From Lysinimonas soli (GTDB taxonomy: Bacteria; Actinomycetota; Actinomycetes; Actinomycetales; Microbacteriaceae), in the NCBI RefSeq assembly GCF_042655435.1, contig NZ_JBHSMG010000001.1, forward strand, positions 1,474,225 to 1,538,224: 64,000 bases of DNA. Reading direction: 5' to 3'. Numbering within the stretch: the stretch's first letter is position 1; each line of letters starts with the position of its first letter. Below, piece by piece: positions 1-7,562 of this stretch. Made by a program: the position numbers and the translations under genes. A model generated the notes under the pieces. It was not told the DNA's origin and did not search any database. It saw nothing but the letters and a program-made list of their open reading frames with translations.

Positions 1-128
1 AGCCGCTGCTCTCGGTGAGCGACGACCTGCAGCAGCTGCGCGATCAGGTGCATGTGACCCTCGTACACGAGATCGGGCACTACTACGGGCTCGACGACGA
101 GCAATTGCACGAGCTCGGCTGGGCCTGA
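1..128 (+). CDS. Zinc metallopeptidase family protein, C-terminal end (partial)
   Basis: Only the last 41 residues are in the window, read from base 3 to a TGA at 126-128. They contain HEIGHYYGLDD, the extended zincin motif HExxHxxGxxD, in which two His and the Asp (or a third ligand) bind zinc and the Glu is the catalytic base. The short tail after the motif (DEQLHELGWA) is typical of the small actinobacterial zincin-like family formerly called DUF1025. The substrate is unknown. The family call rests on the motif and its position near the C-terminus; the N-terminus is outside the window. Confidence 0.75.
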   Translation, partial: PLLSVSDDLQQLRDQVHVTLVHEIGHYYGLDDEQLHELGWA

Positions 129-156
129 CCGCGGCAGGACCCGACCGCGACGGCGC

Positions 157-723
157 TCAGGCGGCGATCACGAGGTCGGCGAGGCGACGCGGGTGCTCGC
201 GAGCGTCGAAGGCGTCCTCCTGGGCCGCCCAGCGATCCCAGTAGGGGTCGAAGCGACCGAGGTCGCGGGCCGAGGCGCGGCGACGGCGCTCGGCGGCATC
301 CAGTTCGAGCCAGATCCCGAAGCCGGCCATCGCCCGATTCGTCCGGCTCAGCGCCCCGCAGCCTTCGACGATCAGGGGGCGCTCCGGGTCGATCGGATGC
401 CATTCCGCCGGTCCGTCCGTCGCCCAGTCCCAGCGCCGCCACCCCGGGTCGCGCGAACGCAGCATCGTCTCGTGGACCGCTGTGGAGCCGGCCTCGAGCC
501 CGTCCCATCCCGGGTACACGTCGTCGAGGCTGACCAACTGGGCGCCCAGCCGGGGCGCCAGGCCCTGCGCGAGCACGGTCTTGCCCGAGCCGGAGCGGCC
601 GTCGATCAGCACGACGACGCGACCGGAGGGGTTCGAGCGGGTGATGGCCGATGCGAGCCGCTCGAGGCCCGACGGGTCGAGCGGCTCGCCCGGCGTGCCC
701 GCGTCTGTGAGATCAGTGTCCAA
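157..723 (-). CDS. P-loop kinase of the uridine-kinase-like type
   Basis: 188 residues. A Walker A loop, DGRSGSGKT, lies at about residues 41-49, followed by LVSLDDVYPGWDGL, the position where uridine kinase-like proteins carry the substrate-binding Asp pair, and LIVEGCGALS as a Walker B-like strand. It probably phosphorylates a small metabolite such as a nucleoside, but the substrate cannot be read from the sequence. The start is TTG at 721-723, overlapping the end of ykoC, so it is likely translated from the thiamine-importer mRNA. No ATG fits better. Whether it works in thiamine salvage is only suggested by position. Confidence 0.7.
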   Translation of the reverse strand: MDTDLTDAGTPGEPLDPSGLERLASAITRSNPSGRVVVLIDGRSGSGKTVLAQGLAPRLGAQLVSLDDVYPGWDGLEAGSTAVHETMLRSRDPGWRRWDWATDGPAEWHPIDPERPLIVEGCGALSRTNRAMAGFGIWLELDAAERRRRASARDLGRFDPYWDRWAAQEDAFDAREHPRRLADLVIAA

Positions 724-1498
724 GAAACACCCACTGCCCGGTCGCGACTGCAGCGGTGACGGCGGCGGCGGCGATCGCCGTCGCGACCGCGATCAGCAGC
801 ACCTCCCGGCGCCCGAAGTACGAGGCACGGGCCCAGCTGCGCGGTGTCGGGCCGCCGAATCCACGGGCCTCCATCGCGGTCGCGAGCGCGCTTCCCCGGC
901 GGATCGACAGCACGAACAGGGCGAAGGCCGAGCCGGCGAAGCGCCGGAGGCGTCCGCGGTCGGCCACGCCGCGCGCCCGGCGGGCGAGCTCGAGGGCGCG
1001 CCAGTCGTCGCGCATCAGCCCGAACAGGCGGAAGGCGGCAAGGGCGCCGAGCACGAACCGGGCGGGAAGGCGCAACAGCTGAGCGAGGGCGTCGGCGAAC
1101 TCCGTGGCATCCACGGTCGCGAACAGCACGACCGCCGGGAGCGCGATCGCGAGCACGCGAAGGACGGTCACGAGAGCCAGGTGCAGCGATCCGTCGGTCA
1201 CGTGCACGAGCAGCGCATCGACGTAGACACGACCGGATGCCTTGCCGTAGAGGGCGACCGTGACGCCGGCGAGCGGCGCCGTGATCCAGAGCGCCGAGGT
1301 GCGATGCCAGAACGGCGCCCAGCCGAGCCCCGCGAGCGGCAGCGCAGCGAGTTCGAGAGCCAGGGCGACGCCGGCCGAGACGGCATCCACCGAGAGGGCG
1401 AGCGCGACGGCCAGCACCAGGGTCGCGGCGAGCTTGGCGACCGGGTTGACCGCCGCTGCGCCCCGCCGCAGTTCGAGGGAGACCACGGCTGCGCTCAC
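713..1498 (-). CDS. ykoC: ECF transporter transmembrane (T) component, YkoC-like
   Basis: 261 residues with several hydrophobic segments. It is the energy-coupling T subunit that joins the substrate-binding S subunit to the ATPases. A typical coupling-helix stretch, ALATAMEARGFGG (the A-R-G signature of EcfT proteins), sits near residue 215. The start is GTG at 1496-1498, overlapping the ykoD stop by 4 bases, which implies translational coupling. Together with ykoD and ykoE it forms a complete ECF importer, and the upstream TPP riboswitch indicates a thiamine-precursor (hydroxymethylpyrimidine) substrate. Confidence 0.88.
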   Translation of the reverse strand: MSAAVVSLELRRGAAAVNPVAKLAATLVLAVALALSVDAVSAGVALALELAALPLAGLGWAPFWHRTSALWITAPLAGVTVALYGKASGRVYVDALLVHVTDGSLHLALVTVLRVLAIALPAVVLFATVDATEFADALAQLLRLPARFVLGALAAFRLFGLMRDDWRALELARRARGVADRGRLRRFAGSAFALFVLSIRRGSALATAMEARGFGGPTPRSWARASYFGRREVLLIAVATAIAAAAVTAAVATGQWVFLGH

Positions 1499-2964
1499 GC
1501 CGCGACCCCCTGCAGCACGAGTTCGCCCGCGTCGAGCTCGGCGATCAGGCGGCGGTCGTGGGTCGCCGCCACCACCGCCGCGCCCTCGGCCCGCAGCTCG
1601 TCCAGAAGAGCGACGAGGGCAGCCCAGGTGCGGGCATCCTGCCCGAAGGTGGGTTCGTCGAGCACGAGCATGCGCGGTCGCGCGGCCAGTACCGCGGCGA
1701 CCGAGAGGCGTCGCTTCTGCCCGCCCGACAGCGTGAAGGGGTTGGCCGCCGCCAGCCAGGCGAGATCGAGGCGCTCGAGCAGGGCGCCGACGCGCGCGTC
1801 GACCTCGGCCGGGGGCACCCCGAGCGCTCGAGGGCCGAGTGCCAGCTCGTCGCGCACGGTGGCGGTGAGGAACTGGTGCTCGGGAGTCTGGAACACCGAG
1901 CCGATGCGGCTCAGCAGCTCGCGCGAGCGCCAACGGATCGGCCGAGGATCGACTCCCCCGGCGAAGCCGTCGCTCGCCCGCAACTCACCGCCCGCCGGGG
2001 CGAGAAGCCCGCCCAAGGTGAGGGCGAGGGTCGTCTTGCCCGTGCCGTTGGCGCCCGTGAGCGCGAGCACCGTTCCGGACTCGACGGTTGCATCGATCCG
2101 GCTCGGAAGCGTGGCACCCGCGACGCGGGCGATGCGCAGCTCCTGCGCCCCGAGCAGCGGGGTGCGTTCCCCCGCTGCGGCGCGGCGCGTGATCCGCGGC
2201 TCACGCCCGGGCACCCAGACGCCGGCCGCCGCGAGAGCGTCGCCCTGGCGGGCCAGCACCGACCGCGGCGCTCCGTCGGCCAACAGCTTCCCGTCCGAGC
2301 CGAGCACCACGATGCGGTCCACGACATCGAGCCAGGCCTCGACGCGATGCTCGACGATGATCGCGGTCGAGCCGGTGCGCTGCAGCACGGCCGCGACGGC
2401 ATCCCGCACCCGGATCACGCCCTCCGGATCGACGTTGGCGGTCGGCTCGTCGAGCAGCAGCAGCCCCGGGCGCATCGCGAGCGCCCCCGCAAGGGCGAGC
2501 CGCTGCTTCTGACCGCCCGAGAGGGCCTCGGTCGGATGACCGAGCGGCACCGCGAGCCCGACCAGCTCGAGCGCCTCCCGCACGCGGCTCCACGTCTCGT
2601 CGCGAGGCACGCCGAGGTTCTCGCAGCCGAACGCGACATCGTCGCCGACGCGCGACATGATCACCTGCGAGTCCGGGTCTTGAAGCACGAGTCCGGCGGC
2701 CCCGCGCGCCGAAGCCGGGTCGCGACCGGCAACGCGCAGAGTACCCGCGCTCTCGCCCTCCTCGTCGCCGCCGAGAACGCCCGCGAGCCCCGCCAGCAGA
2801 GTCGACTTGCCCGATCCGGAGGGGCCGAGCAGCAGAATGCGCTCTCCCGGCTCGATCCGGAGTTCGAGCTCGCGAAGGGCCCAGGCGCGGCGCCCGGCGT
2901 GACGCCAGCCCCAGCCGCGCGCCTCGACCGCGGCCGGGGTCGGCGACTCGGAGCGGTTCGTCAG
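1495..2964 (-). CDS. ykoD: ECF transporter fused double ATPase, YkoD-like
   Basis: 489 residues with two ABC ATPase domains in one chain. The first has Walker A GPSGSGKST, signature LSGGQKQ and Walker B LLLLDEPT; the second has GANGTGKTT, LSGGQKRR and MLVLDEPT. This fused arrangement matches YkoD, which powers the YkoE/YkoC hydroxymethylpyrimidine importer. The start is unusual: no ATG, GTG or TTG lies in frame near the N-terminus. The best candidate is CTG at 2962-2964, overlapping the ykoE TGA (CTGA) right after a GGAGGT sequence, so translation may depend on reinitiation after ykoE. The reading frame itself is intact. Confidence 0.88.
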   Translation of the reverse strand: MTNRSESPTPAAVEARGWGWRHAGRRAWALRELELRIEPGERILLLGPSGSGKSTLLAGLAGVLGGDEEGESAGTLRVAGRDPASARGAAGLVLQDPDSQVIMSRVGDDVAFGCENLGVPRDETWSRVREALELVGLAVPLGHPTEALSGGQKQRLALAGALAMRPGLLLLDEPTANVDPEGVIRVRDAVAAVLQRTGSTAIIVEHRVEAWLDVVDRIVVLGSDGKLLADGAPRSVLARQGDALAAAGVWVPGREPRITRRAAAGERTPLLGAQELRIARVAGATLPSRIDATVESGTVLALTGANGTGKTTLALTLGGLLAPAGGELRASDGFAGGVDPRPIRWRSRELLSRIGSVFQTPEHQFLTATVRDELALGPRALGVPPAEVDARVGALLERLDLAWLAAANPFTLSGGQKRRLSVAAVLAARPRMLVLDEPTFGQDARTWAALVALLDELRAEGAAVVAATHDRRLIAELDAGELVLQGVAA

Positions 2965-3566
2965 ACCTCCGCCGTTCGCTGCCGCCCCGAGGCGAAGCGG
3001 TTGAGCGCGCCCGTCGGCGCCAGCGCCCGCACGATCAGCCAGCCGACCACGCCGGCCAGCACCGCACCGGAGACCGCGAACGAGATGACGTAGACCAGCG
3101 AGAACACCGGGGTCGACCCGGGGTAGTACAGCACCAGATCGAGGATCGCCCCGCCGATCCCGGCGAGGATGCCCGACAGGATCGCGACGAACAACCGCCA
3201 GTTGGCGTAGAGGAATGCCGCGAACACCAGCTCGGCGCCGAGTCCCTCGACGACGCCGTAGAGCACCGTGACCGCGCCGCCCCACTGGTTGCCGACGAGC
3301 GCCTCGACGATCGCCGCGACGAGCTCGGCGAACAGAGCGGCCCCCGGCTTGCGGATCACGAGAGCCGCGAGGACGCCGGCAAGCAGCCAGAGGCCGTACC
3401 CGAGGCTCTGCACCCCGGGGAGGGCCGCGGCGATCCCGGCGGCCGGGAACTGCCAGGCCCAGTAGATCAGGCCCGTGGCGACGCCGATGACGGCGGCCAC
3501 GACGATGTCGACGACGCGCCAACGCCAGACGATCCGCGAGTGATTGCCGGTGGATGTCGTTGCCAT
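2961..3566 (-). CDS. ykoE: ECF transporter substrate-binding (S) component, YkoE family
   Basis: 201 residues with about five or six hydrophobic segments (GVATGLIYWAWQF, LGYGLWLLAGVLAALV, AGIGGAILDLVLYY among them). YkoE is the membrane S-component that captures hydroxymethylpyrimidine or thiamine for import. The ATG at 3564-3566 is preceded by AGAGG seven bases upstream, so unlike most genes here it has a proper Shine-Dalgarno, which fits riboswitch control of translation. It is the first gene of ykoEDC. Assignment rests on the length, topology, double-ATPase neighbour and TPP riboswitch. Confidence 0.88.
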   Translation of the reverse strand: MATTSTGNHSRIVWRWRVVDIVVAAVIGVATGLIYWAWQFPAAGIAAALPGVQSLGYGLWLLAGVLAALVIRKPGAALFAELVAAIVEALVGNQWGGAVTVLYGVVEGLGAELVFAAFLYANWRLFVAILSGILAGIGGAILDLVLYYPGSTPVFSLVYVISFAVSGAVLAGVVGWLIVRALAPTGALNRFASGRQRTAEV

Positions 3567-3569
3567 GTT

Positions 3570-3598
3570 CGTGCCTCTCTGAGGTGAGTGAGGGCACG
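3570..3598 (-). promoter_or_regulatory. Possible Shine-Dalgarno-sequestering hairpin before ykoE
   Basis: On the minus strand CGTGCC is followed 17 bases later by GGCACG, a 6-bp stem ending just before the ykoE ATG. The AGAGG ribosome-binding site lies in and next to the 3' arm. It sits directly downstream of the TPP aptamer, so it could be the switch that blocks ribosome access when thiamine pyrophosphate is bound. The stem is seen directly; the mechanism is inferred. Confidence 0.5.
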
Positions 3599-3612
3599 GG
3601 TTCCGAGAATCT

Positions 3613-3698
3613 GCCTCCCTGCGCCGGCATGATCCGGATCAGGTTCGACGGTCGAAGCTTCGATCAGCTTCCTCTCAGCCCGGCACACCGGACTCCCG
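3613..3698 (-). promoter_or_regulatory. TPP riboswitch (THI element)
   Basis: Read on the minus strand the segment carries the conserved core of the thiamine pyrophosphate aptamer in order: GGGAG, then GCTGAGAGGAAGC with the invariant CUGAGA, a variable stem, GAACCTGATCCGGATCATG (pyrophosphate and pyrimidine sensor arms), and GCCGGCGCAGGGAG. It precedes ykoE by about 45 bases, as expected for control of a thiamine-precursor importer. TPP binding should lower expression of ykoEDC and probably of the kinase behind it. Confidence 0.95.
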
Positions 3699-3729
3699 TG
3701 TTCAGCGACGAGTCTAGCCCCGCGGCACC

Positions 3730-3735
3730 TAGGCT
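3730..3735 (+). promoter_or_regulatory. Leaderless -10 box of the polysaccharide deacetylase gene
   Basis: TAGGCT followed by exactly 7 bases and then GTG at 3743. The same arrangement recurs before many genes of this window, so transcription should begin at or next to the start codon. It favours GTG 3743 over the ATG at 3752. Confidence 0.6.
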
Positions 3736-3742
3736 GTGCCCC

Positions 3743-4609
3743 GTGGCAGCCATGGACCGCCGACGCTTCCTTACCCGGGTCGGACTCACCGTGCTCGGGT
3801 TCGGGCTCGGCGCGGGTGCCGTCGTGGCCGGCGAGGCCGTCGCGGGCGGGTTCCGCGCATCGGCCCCGACACCGACGACCCCGCGACCCGGTCCGTCGGT
3901 CGCGAGCGGGTCTCCCCGCGCCCACCCCGATCCGATCCCCTCGGCGACGCCTCTGCCGCCGCACTTCGGCGCTCCGCAACTGACCAGAGTGAAGCTCCCC
4001 GGCGCCACCCTGTACGGCCTCCCCGGCAGCGGCAGCCTGCTGGCCCTGACCGTCGACGACGGCGCCAGCAGCGAGGTCGTCGCCGCCTACACCGAGCTCT
4101 GCCGTCGCACGGGAATGCGCCTGACCTTCTTCGTGACCAAGAAGTACTCCTCGTGGACCGACAACGCCGCGGCCATGCGACCGCTGGTCGAGAACGGCCA
4201 GATCCAGCTCGGTAATCACACGATGTCGCATCCGGACCTGACGAAGCTCAGTGCGGGCGCCATTCAGAACGAACTGACCGGCTGCGGCACGTTCATCAAA
4301 GACACCTTCGGGGTGGATGCCGCCCCCTACTATCGACCGCCCTTCGGCTATCTCGACGCCCGGGTGCGCGCGGCGGCGCACGCCGTCGGCTACACGCAGC
4401 CCGTGCTGTGGTTCGGCACGCTCTCGGACTCCGGCCGGATCACCGAGGCGCAGGTCGTGCAGTTCGCGCAGAAATGGTTCCTCCCGCAGCACATCGTGAT
4501 CGGGCATGCGAACTTCGACCCCGTCACGCACGTGTTCGACCAGCTGTTGCAGCTCATCCGCGACCGTGCGTTGCAGCCCGTGACCCTGGACGACGTCTTC
4601 GCGCGGTGA
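3743..4609 (+). CDS. Polysaccharide deacetylase, Tat-exported
   Basis: 288 residues from the leaderless GTG (the inner ATG at 3752 would give 285). The N-terminus has a twin-arginine export motif, DRRRFLTR, and a hydrophobic segment, then a Pro/Ser/Thr-rich linker, so the enzyme works outside the membrane. The NodB-like catalytic domain shows motif 1 LTVDDGAS (metal and base Asp pair), motif 2 HTMSH (zinc His pair) and motif 3 RPPFGYLD. Such enzymes deacetylate cell-wall or other N-acetylated glycans. It is transcribed away from the ykoEDC operon. Confidence 0.85.
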   Translation: MAAMDRRRFLTRVGLTVLGFGLGAGAVVAGEAVAGGFRASAPTPTTPRPGPSVASGSPRAHPDPIPSATPLPPHFGAPQLTRVKLPGATLYGLPGSGSLLALTVDDGASSEVVAAYTELCRRTGMRLTFFVTKKYSSWTDNAAAMRPLVENGQIQLGNHTMSHPDLTKLSAGAIQNELTGCGTFIKDTFGVDAAPYYRPPFGYLDARVRAAAHAVGYTQPVLWFGTLSDSGRITEAQVVQFAQKWFLPQHIVIGHANFDPVTHVFDQLLQLIRDRALQPVTLDDVFAR

Positions 4610-4636
4610 CCACGGGCGCCGCGGGCGCCTCGGGCC

Positions 4637-5071
4637 TCAGCCCGCCGGATCCTCCCCGGGCAGCAGCACCTCGACGGGGCTGTCGTCGACGTAGCCGATC
4701 GCCGCGAACTCGATCTTGCCGAAGTCGAGCGCGGCGTCGAGGGTCACCGTGTTGTCGATCACGTACGCGATGTTGATCGGCAGCCCCGTCATGCCGGCCG
4801 AGAAGCTGTCGCCGACCATTCGGGTGCAGACCACGAGCCCCTGCACGAGGATGACCTCGCCGTCCTCGTCGCGGGTGCGGAATCCGGGCTGGGTTCGATC
4901 GAGGTCGAAGCCCGCGGGCGGCCGGAACGGGATCGGCCGCTCAGCGAAGCACAGCACGTAGTCGGCACGATCCGGGCCGGGCACGACCCGCAGCACCCGC
5001 GCGCGCAGCGGCAGGACCGCCTCGAACTCGGCGGGACCGCTGTCGAGGGCCGTGATGACGAAGGAGGGCAT
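4637..5071 (-). CDS. Conserved hypothetical protein
   Basis: 144 residues, acidic and apparently soluble, with no signal peptide or membrane segment. I do not recognise a family. It begins MPSFVITALDSGP and contains a run of predicted beta strands (VILVQGLVVCTRMV, PINIAYVIDNTVTL, KIEFAAIGYVD). GAGGGG precedes the ATG. It lies convergent to the deacetylase and directly downstream of the glycosyltransferase, with which it could be co-transcribed. Codon use matches the surrounding chromosome, so it looks like a resident gene. Confidence 0.6.
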   Translation of the reverse strand: MPSFVITALDSGPAEFEAVLPLRARVLRVVPGPDRADYVLCFAERPIPFRPPAGFDLDRTQPGFRTRDEDGEVILVQGLVVCTRMVGDSFSAGMTGLPINIAYVIDNTVTLDAALDFGKIEFAAIGYVDDSPVEVLLPGEDPAG

Positions 5072-5106
5072 CCCCTCAGCGTGCCAGAGGCGCCCGGTGG
5101 AGCGGC

Positions 5107-5925
5107 CTACCGCGCCGATCCGGCGCGGCGCATCTGGTTGATGCGCACCCCCTTGAGCACGGGGTAGATCGCCGAGAAGACCACCATCGGCGCGCGCAGG
5201 GCCGGGTCGGTGATGCCGTGGTTGTCGTAGCTGCGCTCCCAGCGGCGCACGTAGTGGAAGTAGTCGCGCGGGTTGTCGTCGAGGCGGCGGGCCGACATCC
5301 CGGCGACCATCTTCGAGGCGTAGACGACCCGATGACCGCGCTGGGAGAGATGGATGCTGAGGTCGATGTCCTCGTGCATCTCGTCGGCCTCGTCACGGCA
5401 GACGTGCTCCCGGATGTCGCGCCATGCCGACGCGCGCAGCGCCATGTTGCTGCCGAACAGGAAGTGGTAGTCGCGGGCGAGCTTGAGGATCGCCCGCCGC
5501 AACCCGTCGTCGGCGCGCAGCCCGAAACGCCGCAGCGGCATGTCGTAGTAGATCATCGGCCCGGTCGCGCCGTCGACGGTGTCATCGAGGAAGATCTGCT
5601 TGACCTCCTCGACCCACCCCGGTTCGAGCACGGAGTCGGCGTCGATGCGGCCGATCACCTCCCCGATGGCGTGGTCGAGCCCCAGGTTACGGGTGGGAAC
5701 CAGGCCCTGCTCGCGGTTCTGCTCCAGGATCAGCAGGGGGGCATCCGGGTATTCGATGCGCAGGGAGTCGAACACCGCGCGGGTGCCGTCGGTCGAGCGG
5801 TTGTCGACCACGATGATCTCGTCGGCCGGCACCGTCTGCTCGATCGCCGCCACCACGCAGGCGCGGATGGTGCGTTCCTCGTTGTAGGCCGGGATGACGA
5901 TCGATACCGTCGGAGCGGTCACCAT
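5107..5925 (-). CDS. Family 2 glycosyltransferase
   Basis: 272 residues. It starts with the GT-A fold signature VSIVIPAYNEERTI, followed by IIVVDNRSTDGT for nucleotide binding and GRIDADSVLEPGW carrying the DxD metal site. A later acidic HEDIDLSIHLSQRGHRV stretch matches the acceptor/catalytic ED motif. It transfers a sugar from a nucleotide donor, probably to a cell-envelope lipid or glycan; the substrates are unknown. One short hydrophobic stretch near the C-terminus may touch the membrane. A TAGAGT box 6 bases before the ATG supports a leaderless start. Confidence 0.85.
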   Translation of the reverse strand: MVTAPTVSIVIPAYNEERTIRACVVAAIEQTVPADEIIVVDNRSTDGTRAVFDSLRIEYPDAPLLILEQNREQGLVPTRNLGLDHAIGEVIGRIDADSVLEPGWVEEVKQIFLDDTVDGATGPMIYYDMPLRRFGLRADDGLRRAILKLARDYHFLFGSNMALRASAWRDIREHVCRDEADEMHEDIDLSIHLSQRGHRVVYASKMVAGMSARRLDDNPRDYFHYVRRWERSYDNHGITDPALRAPMVVFSAIYPVLKGVRINQMRRAGSAR

Positions 5926-5953
5926 GGCTTGACTCTAACGGCTCCCTCCCCCG

Positions 5954-6658
5954 TTACCGGGCCCAGAGCACTCGACGCATCACGGCGCGTTCGACCAGGG
6001 TCCAGCTCGTCGACACGGCGAGGTACACGGTGGCGGCCAAGGGCACGATCGCGGCGAAGATCACGGTCAGGAACGGGGTCCAGCTGAGCAGATCGGCGAT
6101 CCCCTGCTGGGCGGGATCGAGCGGCACCGCGATGCGTCGGGCAGCCCGTCGCGAGAGCCCGGCCACGATCGCGATGACGACCAGGAGCGCGATCGCGACA
6201 CCGTCCGTCGCCAGGAATCCGCTCGTGGCCGCGATCAGGTGCCGGCCGAGCGGAGCACCCAGGAAGGTGGCGCTCAGCAGGGCGTTGGCGTGGCCGTCGA
6301 TCGTCGGCGAGGTGAACAGGGCATACACCAGAGTCAGCACGGGGGCCTGCGCAAGACCCGGAAGCAGGCCGGCGATCGGCGAGACCTTCTCGGCGGCGTA
6401 GAGGGCGAGAGTCTCGCGCTGGAGACGATCGGGCTGCCGGGCGAAGCGGGAGCGCAGCTGGGCGATGCGGGGTGCAAGCCGGCGCCGATGGCCCTCGGCG
6501 CGGACGGTCGCGAGAGCGAGCGGGATCAGGGCCGTGCGGATCGCGATCGTGACGAGCACGATCGCCACGCCTGGCGTCACGACCCCGCCGAGGGCGGCGA
6601 GAGCGGTGGACGCCCCATCGAGAAGGGCGGCGATCGGGGGGAAGTCGAAGATGTCCAT
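5954..6658 (-). CDS. YidC/Oxa1-family membrane insertase-like protein
   Basis: 234 residues. The order of features fits YidC/Oxa1: a first membrane segment (VVTPGVAIVLVTIAIRTALIP) with the buried Arg of the substrate groove, a charged cytoplasmic loop (RAEGHRRRLAPRIAQLRSRF), then LLPGLAQAPVLTLVYALF and two more membrane helices. It would help insert or fold membrane proteins. It lacks the usual basic C-terminal tail, and since it sits outside the rpmH-rnpA context it is probably an accessory paralogue rather than the housekeeping YidC. AGGAG seven bases before the ATG fixes the start. Confidence 0.8.
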   Translation of the reverse strand: MDIFDFPPIAALLDGASTALAALGGVVTPGVAIVLVTIAIRTALIPLALATVRAEGHRRRLAPRIAQLRSRFARQPDRLQRETLALYAAEKVSPIAGLLPGLAQAPVLTLVYALFTSPTIDGHANALLSATFLGAPLGRHLIAATSGFLATDGVAIALLVVIAIVAGLSRRAARRIAVPLDPAQQGIADLLSWTPFLTVIFAAIVPLAATVYLAVSTSWTLVERAVMRRVLWAR

Positions 6659-6735
6659 GGGTGTCTCCTGACAGGTCGAACGGAAGGATGAGTTCGTTCG
6701 GCCATCGCCCCCACCGGAGGTGGGCACGGCAGGAG

Positions 6736-7047
6736 TCAGACGGCCGGCAGCAGACGGCCCGGTGCTCGCGGTCGGCGGTGACCCCGCGCGGCGGGGTCGG
6801 TCTGGGCGGTGCGCGGCACCATGCGATCGAGGGCGGCGCGGGCCCCGACACCGAGCGGGATGCCGCCCCAGCGCGGCGGCAGAGCACGCGCGATGAGGAC
6901 GGCGACGATGGCCAGCACGGCCACGACGAACGCCGCGGACACGGTCGAACTCGTCGGCGTGCTCGTCAGTGTGGTGGTCAGCGCGAGCAGCAGCTCGACC
7001 GCGGCGACCACGCGACTCAGCCTGCTCGCGATGCTGCTCGCCATCAT
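6736..7047 (-). CDS. Small membrane protein (DUF6412-like)
   Basis: 103 residues with two hydrophobic segments (VVAAVELLLALTTTLT and VSAAFVVAVLAIVAVLIARAL) and a Pro/Arg-rich cytoplasmic tail. From memory, small proteins of this kind called DUF6412 are found next to YidC-like insertases in actinobacteria, and here it is immediately upstream of one, which is the main support. The start overlaps the end of the GNAT gene by 4 bases, so GNAT, this gene and the insertase form one operon. A partner role to the insertase is only inferred from position. Confidence 0.6.
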   Translation of the reverse strand: MMASSIASRLSRVVAAVELLLALTTTLTSTPTSSTVSAAFVVAVLAIVAVLIARALPPRWGGIPLGVGARAALDRMVPRTAQTDPAARGHRRPRAPGRLLPAV

Positions 7048-7553
7048 GCGGTCAGATTACCGCCGACCGGCGCCGCGAGGAGAGCCACGATGTTGGCGCC
7101 GCCCTTCGTGGACTGCCGGCCCACCTCGACGAACCCGAGCCGGCTGTGGAAGGCGAGCGAGCCCGGGTTCGGGGGCTCGAGGTTCACCTCGCACAGCACC
7201 TCCGAGGCGCCGACGCGCCGCGCCTCGGCGAAGGCCGCCTCGTAGAGGCGTGGACCGATCCCCCGGCCTTGGAGGTGCGGGCTCAGCACGATGCGATCCA
7301 CGTAGACGAAGTCGTCGGAGCGCGCGCTGAAGAACAGGTAGTTCTCGCTCCGGTAGTCGAGCCCTGGCGGCATCCCGAGCAGGAAGCCGGCGGGCCGCCC
7401 GTCGTCGACGACGAGTCGCACCGAGCTCATCGCGACCAGCTCGGCGAACTCGACGGCGGGGGTGATCGGCACCGCAGGGTACGCGGCGTCGTTCACCGCG
7501 ACGAGGGCATCGAGGTCATCGTCGCGGTAGGGGCGCAGGATCGGGTCGCTCAC
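7044..7553 (-). CDS. GNAT-family N-acetyltransferase
   Basis: 169 residues. The acetyl-CoA binding motif is LSPHLQGRGIGPRLYE (Q-x-x-G-x-G), with a preceding beta strand VDRIVL and a later ...FHSRLGFVEVG strand as in GNAT folds. It transfers an acetyl group to an unknown amine. Start is GTG at 7551-7553 behind a TAGCCT box 6 bases upstream; that box shares its TAG with the stop codon of the neighbouring M23 gene. It heads a three-gene operon with the small membrane protein and the insertase. Confidence 0.82.
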   Translation of the reverse strand: MSDPILRPYRDDDLDALVAVNDAAYPAVPITPAVEFAELVAMSSVRLVVDDGRPAGFLLGMPPGLDYRSENYLFFSARSDDFVYVDRIVLSPHLQGRGIGPRLYEAAFAEARRVGASEVLCEVNLEPPNPGSLAFHSRLGFVEVGRQSTKGGANIVALLAAPVGGNLTA

Positions 7554-7562
7554 CGGATCAGG

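Noticed and set aside
482..2512. 676-residue open frame on the plus strand
   Set aside because: It is the antisense of ykoC, ykoD and the kinase. Its Arg/Ser/Ala-rich translation has no conserved motif, while the opposite strand shows complete ABC ATPase motifs.
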